A stretch of DNA of 64,000 nucleotides from Thamnaconus septentrionalis (lineage: Eukaryota > Chordata > Actinopteri > Tetraodontiformes > Monacanthidae): the NCBI GenBank assembly GCA_009823395.1, contig CM020506.1:919501-983500 (forward strand). The letters run 5' to 3'. Position numbers and translations under genes: made by a program. Within the stretch, counting starts at the first letter, position 1, and every line of letters starts with the position of its first letter. Positions 39,640 to 52,100 of the stretch are shown one piece after another. Under the pieces are notes generated by a model that searched no databases, had not been told where the DNA came from, and was given only the letters and a program-made list of their open reading frames with translations.

Positions 39640-40610
39640 GTCAGTGAGTGTGTGTCTTGAGAAATCCCAGGCTGGAGGTGCGCGATGCTCAAGTACGCTC
39701 TATTCGAAGGACGCCGAAAGCCCTTAGTGGAGGGAAGCAACACAAAACAACAGCGCAACAAAGAAATAATCTCTCAAGGCTGTCAGGAGCTTCAAGGCAC
39801 CTTGCACCGGGCACCGGCTTTGATAACCTCCAGTGCGCCAGACCTTTCCTTTCCTTTCCCAAGCTCTTGACACTGGCACAATTATGGCTCTCCGGGGGAT
39901 TCCAGAGAAAAGCCCGAGCGATCTGAGCGCCCAAGTGCCCACCGATCGGTCTTTCAAGGTGCTCGAGGTGGACAATGTCTGTTGTTTCGGGGGACTGGAT
40001 TTCTTGAATAGCCGCACTGTCCTCCGCGGCACCAGCTCGAGCGCGGCTGATAAACGGGCTCCGGCGCAGGAAATCTGAGTCTTAGAACTCATCTTATCTC
40101 CTCGAGCGCAGACAATGCTCGATATCCTCTTGGGTCACGCACATTATAAGACCCTGCGGTGAATTACTCCGACCTTGTTGTGTGCAGGCGCGCCACATGA
40201 CAGAGGGGTGGAGAAAGCAGTGCATGGGCATGGCTCTGGTCCCTCCACGGCCAATAAGAAGTTGACTGACCTCAGACCTTTGGCAGAGCAGTGTCCAGAT
40301 CTTCCAGCTGTGTCACCTGGTCACTGACTCCACTTCACTACTACTTTTTTTCCTCACTTGTTCTTCCTAAACTTTTTCATCGCTGGAAACTCATGAACTA
40401 TCAAGTCAGTCGCGGCTCGCTGAAGGCAACGCATCATTTGTAAAGGGACCAGTGTGAAGATTTGCATTTATCAGCGCTGGTTCAGAGATGCCTGGACTCA
40501 TTCATTGACGTACGTGTTCACGTGCCAGTGAGATTATAATTCCCCTTTTTTTTTTTTCTTCTTGTCGAGCTCTTCTGGCCACGGTCAACAGCTCCTGCCA
40601 AGGTAAGAAG
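39640..40610 (+). promoter_or_regulatory. Candidate upstream promoter and noncoding first exon of slc16a1
   Basis: This block is GC- and CpG-richer than its surroundings. It contains CATTATAAGACC (TATA-like, near 40141) and ends with GCCAAG|GTAAGAAG, a strong donor at 40602/40603. The first likely acceptor downstream on this strand, with a good pyrimidine tract, is at 43109, just ahead of the slc16a1 start codon. A noncoding first exon spliced over about 2.5 kb is thus plausible, but no transcript data are available. Confidence 0.3.
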
Positions 40611-43109
40611 CTTTTCTTCACACTACAAACAAACACACGTATGTTGCAGCTTTCTGTTTAACCCACTTCAGTTCACAAGTGCTCTCCACTTATTGAAAAT
40701 AATGGAACGTTCCGTTATATAACAGAATATGTTGCCAGAAGCATGGCCACAGGGGGAGGGCAGCGGCGGCAGAAATTTTGCCAAACAGAATAAAATGGAG
40801 TTTATCAAATTCTGTTTTCAACTTTTGACTGGTATGGAGTCATAAAAAATATTTTTTCCCCTCTTCAAATTCAAACCACAGCTCAGCAAATTATTCCGAA
40901 CCCTTCCATTTCTGAAACTAGCGGCAATGTGTAAAAGGGAAGTCTCAAATTACAGCACCTGGATATTCCCACCAAGAGAACGCAGAGTCACCCATCTGTT
41001 GATGTAATGCGTCTGCAGTGCCTGAGCTGTGCTGTGACCCATGTTCTTCCACGTCACTCCGTGCAGGGGTGATGATCAAATTAAGTGAAGCTGCCCTGTG
41101 CAGTTATGTGTGTTGTCAAGTGGCACTTGAGGCCGGAGCCACTTTGACTTCTTTATTTAGCCCTTTTCATCTAGGCAGGGTTAGCGCTGATGCCTCAGAC
41201 CTTTTTTTTTTTTTTTCTTCATTCTTCCCGGCTCATATAAATCAATTTCACAGTTTTCCCTCATACTTTTTTCTCCCCCATTCTAGAGATAAGCAATCAA
41301 TCCTTTATACGGCGTAACACGTTTTATTCATCATTGTGGTGGTTTTTTGGTGGTTTTTTTTTGGAGTTCTGTCTTTCTGGAAGCATTCCTCCATCCATCA
41401 TCTATTGTCAGCGCGCTGACTTTTTTTGCCTTGACTTCTTCTTCTTCAAAAATACAACACTGTCTCGGCAGCGAGTGAAGAACATTTCCCCCAGCGCGCT
41501 GTCCTATATGAGGAGGGCGCCTGCGTGGTGGAGGTGTGCTGATTATTTTCAGACCCTGAGCATCCTTCAAGCGACCTTTCCCTTGAGCTCAAACAGACCC
41601 CCGTTTTTTCAAGAGCAAAATAAACCAGGTTCAGAGAAAAGTTCAGAGGAGCCACTTTACCCTTTCTTTCTATTCTGTCACAATTCATAGTCCGTGACAA
41701 CTGAAATAAATCTGTCAGGTGAATTTGAGGAAAAAAGCTGACATTTTTTAAGAAACTAGGGACATTTTGAGCGGGGGGAGGGGGGGGGTGAAAGGTAATG
41801 ACATCGTAATTACTCGGATGCAGGGAGCTCTAATATTACACTGATCCATTCTTCAACACTCCTTGGTGTGTGTATGTGTATGCTGAGGTATCAAGTAATA
41901 CAGAATAAACGTGTGATACTATGCGTCAAATTTATTTTTTATCATGCTGCTTTTAAATCCTTCACTTCTGGAACAACAATTTTGCATGCAGTCCATGAAA
42001 ATTTGACTTCTTTGCCCTGAGTGGCTCTTTCACAATTATACCAAGTGGCCATTAACATCTATAGGAGTAAATGAGAGACTTACCGTACGTTCTCAGTTCA
42101 CCTCTCTCACCTATTGCATCTGTAAAATAATTCAGAGAGCACTTTTACAAGCGCACGGCAGCAGATAAAATCCCAGCTCAATAACAAAAGTTCTTTGGCG
42201 CATAAAATATTCACACACTCGCCGCACACTGCAGGCTTGTACAATAAGTTTTCAAAGCGCTAAACTAATTCATCAGCCACATCAAGTCCTCCTTGGCTGA
42301 AAAACACTATATCATCACCCTCTATAGCCCTAAAGCTACCAAGCAGTGAATTCAACCTGTGTTCATGGCCTGATGGATGTTTTCTCCAGATAGCCTCCCC
42401 TGAGTAAACAATACAATACGTTGCTTGACTCTGCAGATGGACTCTTATTCATCACCCGCAAAGTGAGACTGTGGGAGATCAGCGGGTGGAAGCGCAGCGT
42501 GAATACAAGCAGGGGGCGATTAGAGTCAAAGCAAGCAAAGAAATAAATTAAATTGATACAGTCTTAGACTCTATATGTGCATGAAATGCTGGTGAATTAA
42601 TGCAGTTAAATATGAGAGAAGCCCACTGCCAATGCAGAATTACTAGCTTGGTTAGAACGGAATACAAAGAAACATATCAAAACAAGCAAACATCAGTGAG
42701 CATGAGTTTTAAATAGAACACAAATATTTCAAAACCGTTTAAAAAATTTGATAAATGTAAGAGTTAAAGGGTGAACGGTTACGACAAAACTATTTTGTGG
42801 GTTGTTGTGCCCATTACTGCATGCTTGGCCTTTGCAAGGTTCCAAACCTACTCATCGACGTCAGCAGAGTTTTGTGCAACGTTCAAGAAAGCTAAATAAA
42901 GCTGCATCCCACGTCCATCATCAGTGCCAAGAAAATATTGTCCGTGTCCTTCAGGGAAAAAAAATAAAGAGTTATAATATAGTTCAAATGTATCCAATTA
43001 AACTAGCATTAAAGTAAAGAACAGCTCAACTCTCAACTCAGGGTTGAACAAAACAAGGACGGATTTGTTCTGTTGAGGGAACCTTTTTCTTTCCATCCTT
43101 TACCCCCAG
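40611..43109. other. Noncoding, presumed slc16a1 5' intron
   Basis: No open frame with support. It holds T and G runs near 41204-41216 and 41773-41789 and otherwise AT-rich unique sequence. If the donor at 40602 is used it would be the first intron of slc16a1; otherwise it is upstream flank. Confidence 0.35.
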
Positions 43110-43236
43110 GATGCCTCACGAATAACATCATTCATGGCCATCAGCCTCTTCATCCAACCTTTCTTTCTTGTCTTTCCCCCCAAAAAGATTCTCATTCCTG
43201 CCCAAGGTCTTTCCATAAGAAGCTTCCTGAGTGAAA
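43110..43236 (+). other. Probable 5' UTR part of the first slc16a1 coding exon
   Basis: A pyrimidine-rich tract ends in TACCCCCAG at 43109, a good acceptor, 127 bases ahead of the start codon. The stretch between carries an upstream ATG at about 43111. The use of this acceptor is inferred. Confidence 0.4.
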
Positions 43237-46200
43237 ATGGCGCCTTCCGTGGGCAGTCCTCAAGGCTACACGCCACCCGAGGGCGGCTGGGGCTGGATGG
43301 TGGTGGTCGGGGCCTTCATCTCGATCGGCTTCTCCTACGCCTTCCCCAAGTCCATCACCGTCTTCTTCAAAGAGATCGAGGTGATTTTCAACGTGACCAG
43401 CAGCCAGGTGTCTTGGATCTCCTCCATCATGCTGGCTGTCATGTACGGCGGAGGTGAGTTCCGGCCCCAGACGCATTCTACCGACAGCTGAGTTTGTTAA
43501 CGCTCGGCATTTAGCACATCAAGGAGATTTATTGACAATCAATTTCTGGCTCTTAGCTGAAGTGTAAACGATTCACTCCTGGAGTGTTCAGTCGAAGACC
43601 AATCTGTTTCTTTATGATTAAACCGCGGGCTCGACATCGAATCCTGTCGTCCTTGGATTATCAACAAACAGGAGCTCTCATAAAAAGACACAACAACGCT
43701 GAAACCACATATTTTGGAGAATTTTTGTTGGTTTTCCAAAAGATACAGGCAAGATTTTGGTCCTGTGCTCTTGCTTCTTGAAAGCGTACACGCAAGGTTT
43801 TAAAATGGTGGCTGTGATGTTGTGTGATGTCACACCAGATTGGGCAGAGATGAGATAATATGACTTCCTCCCAGCGCGTAATCCTCACTTCCTGACACAA
43901 ATGAGCTCCACTCCTCTGAAGATCTGTCTGCTCTGGGGAAGGAGAAAAAAAACAACACTGCACTTTTCTTCACGCTAATGTGTGATAAACTGAAAGAATG
44001 ATGACTTAGGCATCTTTTTTTAATCGGCGGGAACTTCCAGGAAAGTTTCCCTCAGTACCCCGACCTCATGTAAAATGGAAAATGTTAGACTTACTTTGTA
44101 TCAAACTTTCTGTTTTGACCCGGGCGGCAAAATGTGTTTGCAAGATGCCACTGCAAGCAATAAAAAAAAAAAAAAAGCAGTGGAGGAATTGTTTTTATTA
44201 TTATTATTGTTTTGTTTTTTCGAAGCTCCCGGGGGGGGGTGCCTTAAAGATTGACTCCTACGTAACATATATGTAAGTGAAAGAAGCCCCGGCAACCGCA
44301 TTACAGGGCGAGAGGCGAGGAAAGCATCACGTCTGAGTTAAGCCCTTGTTACAGTACAGTGAAAGCACCCGCAAAGGAATCAATGCTGCTTGTGGCTCGG
44401 CCCTACAGTCTCAGCAGTGTTTAAAGGTCACTGAGTTATACAGTAAGGACGTCTGCTTATTCAACTTTTTGCGCCGTTCAGCCACTGCCGGCTGGAGAAC
44501 AACGTGTTTGCGCCCGCTCACGCTGCCTTCCGCGGACGAGTGATTCACGAGCGGCGGTGGACGGACTGGGCGTGTTTATGCAGAACGCCGCTAATTAATG
44601 CAAATGCTACGGAGCAAATGTACACACATGATAGCAAGCGGTGCATGGTAATTGGAAACAAGTGAGTGAGTGTTTGTCAGCGCTGTCGGCGCACGGTTCC
44701 GGCATTGTTCAACATTCCGAGCACACCGAGCGGGAGGAGTTCATTAACGGCCTACTGTTGCGTACTCCCTATTTTTGATTCATTACTTTCATAATATTTT
44801 ACATTGGTTTGTCTCCAACCTTTTTATTCGAGGCGACTCTCCCTGCGAGGCGGAAGGAAGAGACTCATTGCTCGGCGCGGAGACGGCCTGCATCACAATT
44901 TAAAACCCCTTTGTCTTGCGCCGCCCGGGCAAATGAGTCTGGACAACCTCTAAACAAAAACTGTCAGTTTCTATTCAGGCTCATTGGCTAGTGCAAGGAT
45001 TTGGCAGGAAGGCCGGGGTGTCTTCCGCGCAGATCCTCATACTCATTTAGGCCCCCCGATGGATGGAGATTGTGTTTCGTGACGCAAACTCACTGTTCAT
45101 TTTAGTCATTTCCTCACAGATAAAGGTTTTTCGCTTGAATTTGTGCCGGGGCGAAGGCTGCGCGCACACCAACATGACCAATTACTGTCGCGCCATTCAT
45201 TCTTCAAGCCAATCAGAACACTTGCTAAACTGGAGGGGGGGAAGAATATCACAGTTGTCTCCTCCAGACTTCTCACCTGCACAGCACACACGCATACCTA
45301 TACACCCGCAGTGCCCTCTCCACTCTGAGCTAAGTTTAAACTGTTGCTATGCAAATGATTTCTCCCTTCAACAGTGAAAGTTAAAACAAAAAGAAATTTG
45401 ACGTTATTATATTGCATTTTTCCTGGCAATTTCCAGAGCCCATCCACTGCAGTGCAGCACCCACTAAAGTGAGGAGCTGTTTTTTTTTGGTTTCTTTTTG
45501 CATTTTGAGCGGAGCTACTGCCAGGGCACTGGGGCTCTCTGGTGGTCAAATACAGAAGAATACGCTGATGGTTTGATACAAGAAACGTCCCTCATATGTG
45601 ATTTTTTCCCCCCTCCTTTAGGACCTATCAGCAGCATCCTGGTGAATAAATATGGGAGCCGTCCTGTTATGATTGCAGGAGGGTGTCTGTCCTCGCTGGG
45701 GCTCATCAGTGCCTCCTTCTGCAATTCAGTTCAAGCACTGTACTTTTGTATTGGTGTGATTGGAGGTTGGTATAGTCTCCGTTTCATGACACTGGTTCTG
45801 CTGCGCTCTGTCGCCACCTACTGTTTAAATAAAACAAAACCAAATAAATGTATTCCACAGCAATTGATTTGCAGCTGCACGTTTATATATATTTATATTT
45901 ATGTATATATTTTTTGTATTTGTTTTAACTCTGACAGGTTTAGGGTTAGCCTTCAACCTGAACCCAGCCCTCACTATGATTGGAAAGTATTTCTTCCTGA
46001 AGCGGCCTATTGCCAACGGAATCGCCATGGCTGGCAGCCCCGTCTTCCTCTCCACCTTGGCGCCGTTGAACACCTGGCTCTTTGAGAAGTTTGGCTGGAG
46101 AGGGAGCTTCCTGATCCTGGGGGGGCTGCTCCTCAACTGCTGCGTCGCCGGTTCCGTCATGCGGCCGATCGGACCCAAACCCGCGCCCGCGCCCAAGAGC

Positions 46201-47013
46201 ACAGAGAGGAGGACAGCAGGGCAGATTATTAACAGCTTGATTGATCTGTCCTTGTTCAAACACCGAGGTTTCTTGCTCTACATCATGGGCAACAGCATCA
46301 TGTTTTTCGGTCTCTTTACACCGTTGGTGTTTTTGAGTAATTACGCAAAGAGTAAAGACATCCCCAAGGAGAAGGCTGCATTCCTGCTGTCTGTGCTGGC
46401 TTTTGTTGACATGGTTGCTCGGCCTTCGATGGGTATGGTGGCAAACACCAAGTGGATCCGACCGAGGGTGCAGTACTTCTTTGCCGCCTCTGTGCTGTAC
46501 AATGGTGTTTGCCACATTTTCGCACCCATGTCGACTGATTACAAAGGCTTTGTGATCTATGCGATCTTCTTTGGGTTTGCTTTTGGCTGGCTGAGCTCAG
46601 TGCTCTTTGAGACCCTCATGGACCTGGTGGGAGCTCAGCGTTTCTCCAGTGCTGTCGGGCTGGTCACCATTGTGGAGTGCGGACCTGTGTTGCTGAGCCC
46701 TCCACTGCTTGGTGAGTATGTCTGCTTCACATTTGCCAGTTTTTGGTCTTTGTGGCCTTTGTATGCTTCATGCTCACATGTAACATGGCCTTGTTTTGAC
46801 TTCGCAGGGAAGTTTAAAGACGTCTATCACGATTACAAGTACACATACCAAGGCAGCGGAATCCTCCTCATCATCTCCAGTGTCTTCCTCTTTGTTGGGA
46901 TGGGAGCGAACTATCGCATGCTGGCCAAAGAGAAAAAAGAGGAGGAAAGGGCAGTCAGAGTAGGCGGCAGAGAACAAAGGTCCAACAGGGAGGCTACAGA
47001 TGACACCGTGTAA
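43237..47013 (+). CDS. slc16a1: Monocarboxylate transporter 1 (MCT1), proton-coupled
   Basis: Carries lactate, pyruvate and ketone bodies with H+ across the plasma membrane (major facilitator superfamily, 12 membrane segments, known of the family). Coding exons are 43237-43453, 45622-45765, 45938-46711 and 46808-47013, joined in frame with GT-AG sites to 446 residues. The start ATG opens [20 protein letters not shown], which includes the TM1 family motif EGGWGW. Also present are [11 protein letters not shown] with the conserved Lys, the TM5-type motif [15 protein letters not shown], and [11 protein letters not shown] with the paired Asp and Arg of TM8. Text is closer to MCT1 than MCT2, and the neighbour sycp1 agrees. 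The central loop and C-tail are shorter than in the 500-residue human protein. The a/b teleost paralogue was not resolved. Intron 1 (2.2 kb) holds a poly-A run and octamer motifs but no other gene. Confidence 0.93.
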
Positions 47014-47160
47014 AAATTCATTTTTGGTTTAATTGAATTTGTTGGTCTGTCATCATCCTTTACATGGCAGCAAATACTTTTCTGAAACAGCAGATGTTAC
47101 GAACCAAAGTGTATAGCCTTATAGCCTCACTTGCATTTTCAATTTAAATACTTTTGCAAG

Positions 47161-47166
47161 AATAAA
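47161..47166 (+). other. Polyadenylation signal AATAAA of slc16a1
   Basis: First canonical AATAAA, about 150 bases after the stop codon. Another A/T-rich cluster with AATAAA lies at 47603-47608 and may give a longer 3' UTR. Confidence 0.6.
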
Positions 47167-48480
47167 GCCATTTAAAACTATAATTGAAACAGTATTTTTT
47201 TCACTAATATGCTTAGCAATCAATTTTTATTTGTATAGCGCCTTACTGCAAGCACAGCTCAGAATAGGTTTCTAATTAAGAATTCAAACCTATACATGTC
47301 ACTTCTAAATGTTCTACCTATTACTATCAAATTGTACACGTACCAAGAGATAATAGCTTATTTTGCAATGTGAACTGCAATAACAGCTGTGTCTTTTTCT
47401 TTCATACTATCCTCTTGAAAGTGAAGCATTCCACAATGCACGCGCACTTGCACTATCCATAAGCAGAATTTATATATCTTTCAACTTTTTTTGGTCTGTT
47501 TGCATTTGATGGAAAATTCTGAATGCACTGAACCTACTTGCATACCTCTTTGTAGTAACTTCATGCAAATGCTGCAAATGGATGCACAGACATATATAAA
47601 AAAATAAAATAAACTGCCATTTGGCCAAAAAAGAATGTCCACTGTCTCCTGTGTAATTTCAATTCAGAACTGAAACTAAGTAATCGAGGACGGGTTATTT
47701 TACATGTACAGTGACAGGTTACACTAACTATTAGTTTTTACATTTATGGATGTTGATTAAATGCTATTTTGCAGCTTTCTCAACATTATTTATTTCAATC
47801 AGACTCTCCCAGCCAAAGTACATTAAATAAATGGGCTGAATGAAGACATAAAAACATGTTACTGTCATCCAAACACATCACTAAGTAACCTAAACAGCAT
47901 TGGTTTAGAACATGCATTTGCAATAACCTCTGATCCTCCAGACATGTCAATGTCAACATTGCTGGAATTAGTATAAAATGACAAACTTACATGAACAAAT
48001 AGCACATCACTTGGTTTACCACATGGTCAACATATAGAACTTAGGAAGCAGCGGTGTCCTAAGCTTTCCAGATGCAACAAACATTATATTTGCATATACT
48101 ATTGAAGCCCGTGATAGTTTTGATGGTTATCATCATCATATTATATCCATTGTCTATCAGAAGGAGAATTCTCCAAACAGTGTGTTTAATCTGGACCTTT
48201 CCAATGTAAGGTGGTCAGGACCAGGTAATAGCACAGTGTCTGACATTGTCCCAGTGCACCATCTGCTGGCAGGCGGCTTTATTGCAGAAGAAAATAAAGC
48301 AAATACATAAATCATAATACATTATCTGGAGAAAGTTCCTTCCATTCCAGTGATATCAAAATATTTAAAGAGGCTGCATTTAATCGCCTCATAACAAAGA
48401 ACGAGCGGGCACGAACAGCTTCACTGACTTGCCAGTACGTGACGATGTGACGCTAGGAGACGGTGCACTGCACGCGCCCG
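47167..48480. other. 3' UTR extension and intergenic sequence
   Basis: AT-rich sequence with no coding frame. Near 47215-47262 is ATTTGTATAGCGCC, a short text repeated widely in fish genomes, probably a retroelement remnant. Octamer motifs occur at 47563-47570 and, on the minus strand, 48088-48095. Confidence 0.5.
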
Positions 48481-48631
48481 CCGGCGAAAACCGGTTAAAC
48501 GGTCGAAGAACGGTAAATTTGTCATTGGCCGTTTTTTAAAAGGAAGTCTGAGTTTAACGTGTCGCCTGGTCGGTCATTTTGCCCTCCCTCCGCCCCTTTG
48601 TCTTGTATTTCTTCGAAGAAGGTGTCCAAAT
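48481..48631 (+). promoter_or_regulatory. sycp1 promoter and probable noncoding first exon
   Basis: Between 48489 and 48533 lie AACCGG, AAACGG, AACGG and the reverse CCGTT, four MYB-type cores in 45 bases, plus a reverse CCAAT box (ATTGG at about 48524). The likely start is just downstream, and a donor at 48631/48632 (AAAT|GTAAGC) would end a noncoding exon that splices to 49100. MYBL1 is known to drive male meiotic genes, so germline control is a reasonable inference. Confidence 0.5.
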
Positions 48632-48767
48632 GTAAGCTAAGTAGTTTAGACAACGTCGAATGACATGTCGCGTTACTCGGTGCACTTAGCTTGCTTGGTA
48701 AGCTAACTCAACCTAGGAAACTTGGCGATTTATGCTGCACAAAAAAACAACACAAACAGGAGCGAAA

Positions 48768-48769
<2 letters not shown>

Positions 48770-48808
<39 letters not shown>
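48770..48808. repeat. (CT)n microsatellite in the sycp1 5' intron
   Basis: A pure 39-base CT tract within the presumed first intron, between the noncoding exon and the first coding exon. Confidence 0.95.
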
Positions 48809-48810
<2 letters not shown>

Positions 48811-49099
48811 AGCAGCAAACAGTGAAACGAAGTAGTTCGGTACACCGCTATTCAGTAATGTAGTACTAGTCGTAAAGTCGACCCTTTTCCACGTTTAGTT
48901 CAGTAAATTTGAAAACTAGTTCAGTTTGAGTAGCGTTTATAATCCACTCAGATTCATCAAATTCTTTGTATCGTTTTTGTCAAACTATTGTTGGGAGACA
49001 CACCTGTTCTTATCATAGGTTACTGTTTTACTGTGAGTGAGCTTTTTAAATGTTTGTCAGTGTAATAAAAAAAAAAAACAACCTTTTTTTTTTTTGTAG

Positions 49100-49125
49100 T
49101 TTCCATCTCTTGTGACGCCCCCAGA
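49100..49125 (+). other. 5' UTR part of the first sycp1 coding exon
   Basis: A long T tract and GTAG acceptor at 49096-49099 precede 26 noncoding bases before the ATG at 49126. That ATG opens the frame matching the SYCP1 N-terminus. Confidence 0.6.
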
Positions 49126-52100
49126 ATGGACAGAGACCGCGGATTCAACTTCAAACTGCTGGTTCCTCCAAGAGTAAATAGCAGCCAGGTGTCTGCTGTC
49201 CGGCCCCAGGAAAACACAGACAACTGTGGGGATGTCGTCAATACATTGCAGGCAGTGAGTGTCCAGTGCACTGGTGACCTATATTATAAATACTGTACCA
49301 TGAAGTGAGAATAGTTAAACAGTTGTATTCAGCTCTTTACCTCTGGTGATTACACAATGCAGTCAGTATCTAAACCAGGCATGGGCAAACTATGGCCTGG
49401 GGGCTGTATGTGGCCTGTTAAGATTTTTAATCTGGCCCGCCAAACTTGCAGAAAATATATTAATAGCAAGTAAGTTATAAAATGTTTTTTTTTTCATTGT
49501 TTTAAGAGTCATATTAAAGAGCTATCCACCGTCAGGCTTCAAAGACAGATATTTGGTTGTCACGCTTTGCTCATCTTTTCTATCCCATGATATATTTGCT
49601 CTTGGTCCGATTGCTCTGTTAAATCTTAGAACCCATTGTGGCAAGTCAAAAAGTTTGTCCACCACTGATCTAAACGATAGCTTTGAATGCATCATAGATC
49701 TCTGACCCACAGGGTACCTACAGTAAATGCTTTGACAAGGAGCAGAACATGCCGTTGTCCATTACCAGCATGGTTGCATCAACCCTGCCAACCAAACAAG
49801 GTATTGTTTGTTTGTCTTTTGTTTTGTTTTTTTAAAGCAACAACTTGTGGAGTTCATCTGTTTACATCTGTATATATAAATTCTCTGATGTTTTTTTTTT
49901 CTCCCCTTTAAAGCTTTTGTTAAGACAAAAGTTGTGTCACCAGTAAAGGACAAGGTAATATTTTCAGTGTGCAGATATTAAGCAGGGATATATTCTGAAG
50001 CTTTCCAGTTCATTTCCCATTTGTTGACATTCCCCAGACTAATTGCAGTCCCAAACAAGTGTTTTTGAAGCTGTTTGATGAAGTTGAGAAAATCCATAGC
50101 TGGAAAGTTCAGATTTCCTCAGACGCTTTGCAGATGGATAGGAGACTTCAAGAAAACAAAAAAACCATTGACACCCAGCGTAAAGCCATTCAAGAGCTGC
50201 AGGTTTGGGCCGTGGTGCAAGCTTTTTGTTTTTTCTCCATTCCTCTTTTTGCAACCAGTATTAGTTTTCTACACAAGATACTTCAAAATTCTTTTGGAAA
50301 TTTGTCCTTACAGTTTGGAAATGAAAGTCTCAGTATGAAGCTGGAAGAGCAGATCAGTGACAATGAGAACTTAAGAAATAAGTATGTTTGTTTTTATTTA
50401 CCTTGTAGTGGAAAACTCAAAACTAAAAGGTCATATGATGTGACAATATGATTTGCAAAAAGAAACCAGAATGTATTAATTTTTAAATATTTTCTTCTTT
50501 ATGTTTATCATAGGGACAACGCAACAAGAAATTTGTGTAATATTCTAAAAGACACCTTTGAGCGGTCAGCTGAAAAAATACATTTATGTAAGTGTCTTCT
50601 TCAACACATGAACTGTAGCAGTTATATGTGGATGATTTACATAGATTTTAGAATATTTCACATTAATTCTTTCCATTTTCAGTTGAATCCGAACGAGAAG
50701 AAACACATCACGTGTTAATGGAAAATAGTGAAAGTATTCAGGTAAAACGAATGGTGTTCATTCAAAACAAGTTTCAATAATGAACCAAAATGAAACCTTC
50801 TTGTATCCTGCAGAAACTCATGGAAGCATTTGAAGAGCTTCGTTTGCGAGCTGAAGCCGATCAACAAGAAATGCAGAAAGGTTTTTCCTTTTACCTTTGC
50901 TGTTGGTTTCCAACTACTAGAGCAAAAAGTCTTGTGTTTTGTTTTTTTTTTAGATAAAGGTAGAGAAAGAAAAAATAACACTTTAGAGTAGGGAACACTT
51001 CACCACCACTAACTAACAGTTAAGAAGGGTTTGGGTTAGGGAATGGGGAGCAAGGTTAGGAGTTAGGAATAGGCTTAGGGTTATGATTAACTAATAGTTA
51101 ATAATGAAGCGCTTCCAATTTGTAGGTTAATAATTAGTTATTGGTGAATTTATGTTCCTGAATCTAAATTACAGACAGACAGACAGATAGATGGATAGAT
51201 AGATGGATAGAGAATCAATTATTTGTCAATAACTGGACAACAAGAACGTCTTCAGAAAATTCACTGATGATCTTTTCCCAGTCAAAGAAGAGTTTCTGCA
51301 GTTAGAAAATCTAAAAGAAAAATATTGTCAAAAATTCACCATGGCAGAGAAGAAGGTTAGTAAAATAAAACCTTCAATGAAAGAAGTTAAGTTTGGACCT
51401 CTCACAGTTTGAAAGCAGTTATTACTACGCAGTGAGGCTGACTTCACAGGTCGATGTGCTGGAGACGGAGCAGAAGGAGAAGGAAAATTACATACAAAAA
51501 CTTCTGCTTGACTTGAGTCAAACTCAGAAGGAATTTGAACGACTTCAAGAAACTGCAAGTAAGACCCCGATTACAGTAGTGATGCTTAATATACAATTGA
51601 TTAAATTGACAATGAGCTATGATCTTATGCAAATATGAATGCTCGTGTGTGAGGTGATGAGCATTTATGCTGCTGTAAAATTATATCGGTTAGTTGTAGA
51701 AAGTTAATGCCATGCACTATTGTCATTACAGATGAAAAGTCAGAACTTCTCGGAGTCTCAAAGGCTGAACAGGAGTCCCTTCTACAGGAACTGAACACTA
51801 CAAAGCAGAACCATAAAGAAACCCAGGTGAGTTTCTGGTGTTCTTTTTTCATTTTCTGTGATACGTCAGTCTTTCTTCTTCCTGTTTTGATTGAAATTAA
51901 GTTCTCTATATAGAAAAGTCTTGAGACTACCGTTGCACTGTTGGAAAAGAGTAAAGAAGAATATGTAAAGATGATTGAAAGCAACGATCTTTGCCTGGAG
52001 GAGCTCAGCAGAGTCAAAGCCCTGCAGGCAGAGAAACTGGAGGGTTTTCAAGCTACGACCCAGGAGCTGCAGAGTTCACTGGCTCTGGAGTTACAGAGGT

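Noticed and set aside
45498..46085. Plus-strand frame of 195 codons covering slc16a1 exon 2
   Set aside because: It reads through intron 2 and into exon 3 in the wrong frame; the spliced model matches MCT1 precisely instead.
50996..51090. Interstitial telomeric repeat
   Set aside because: Units are too degenerate relative to TTAGGG; described only as a degenerate repeat.
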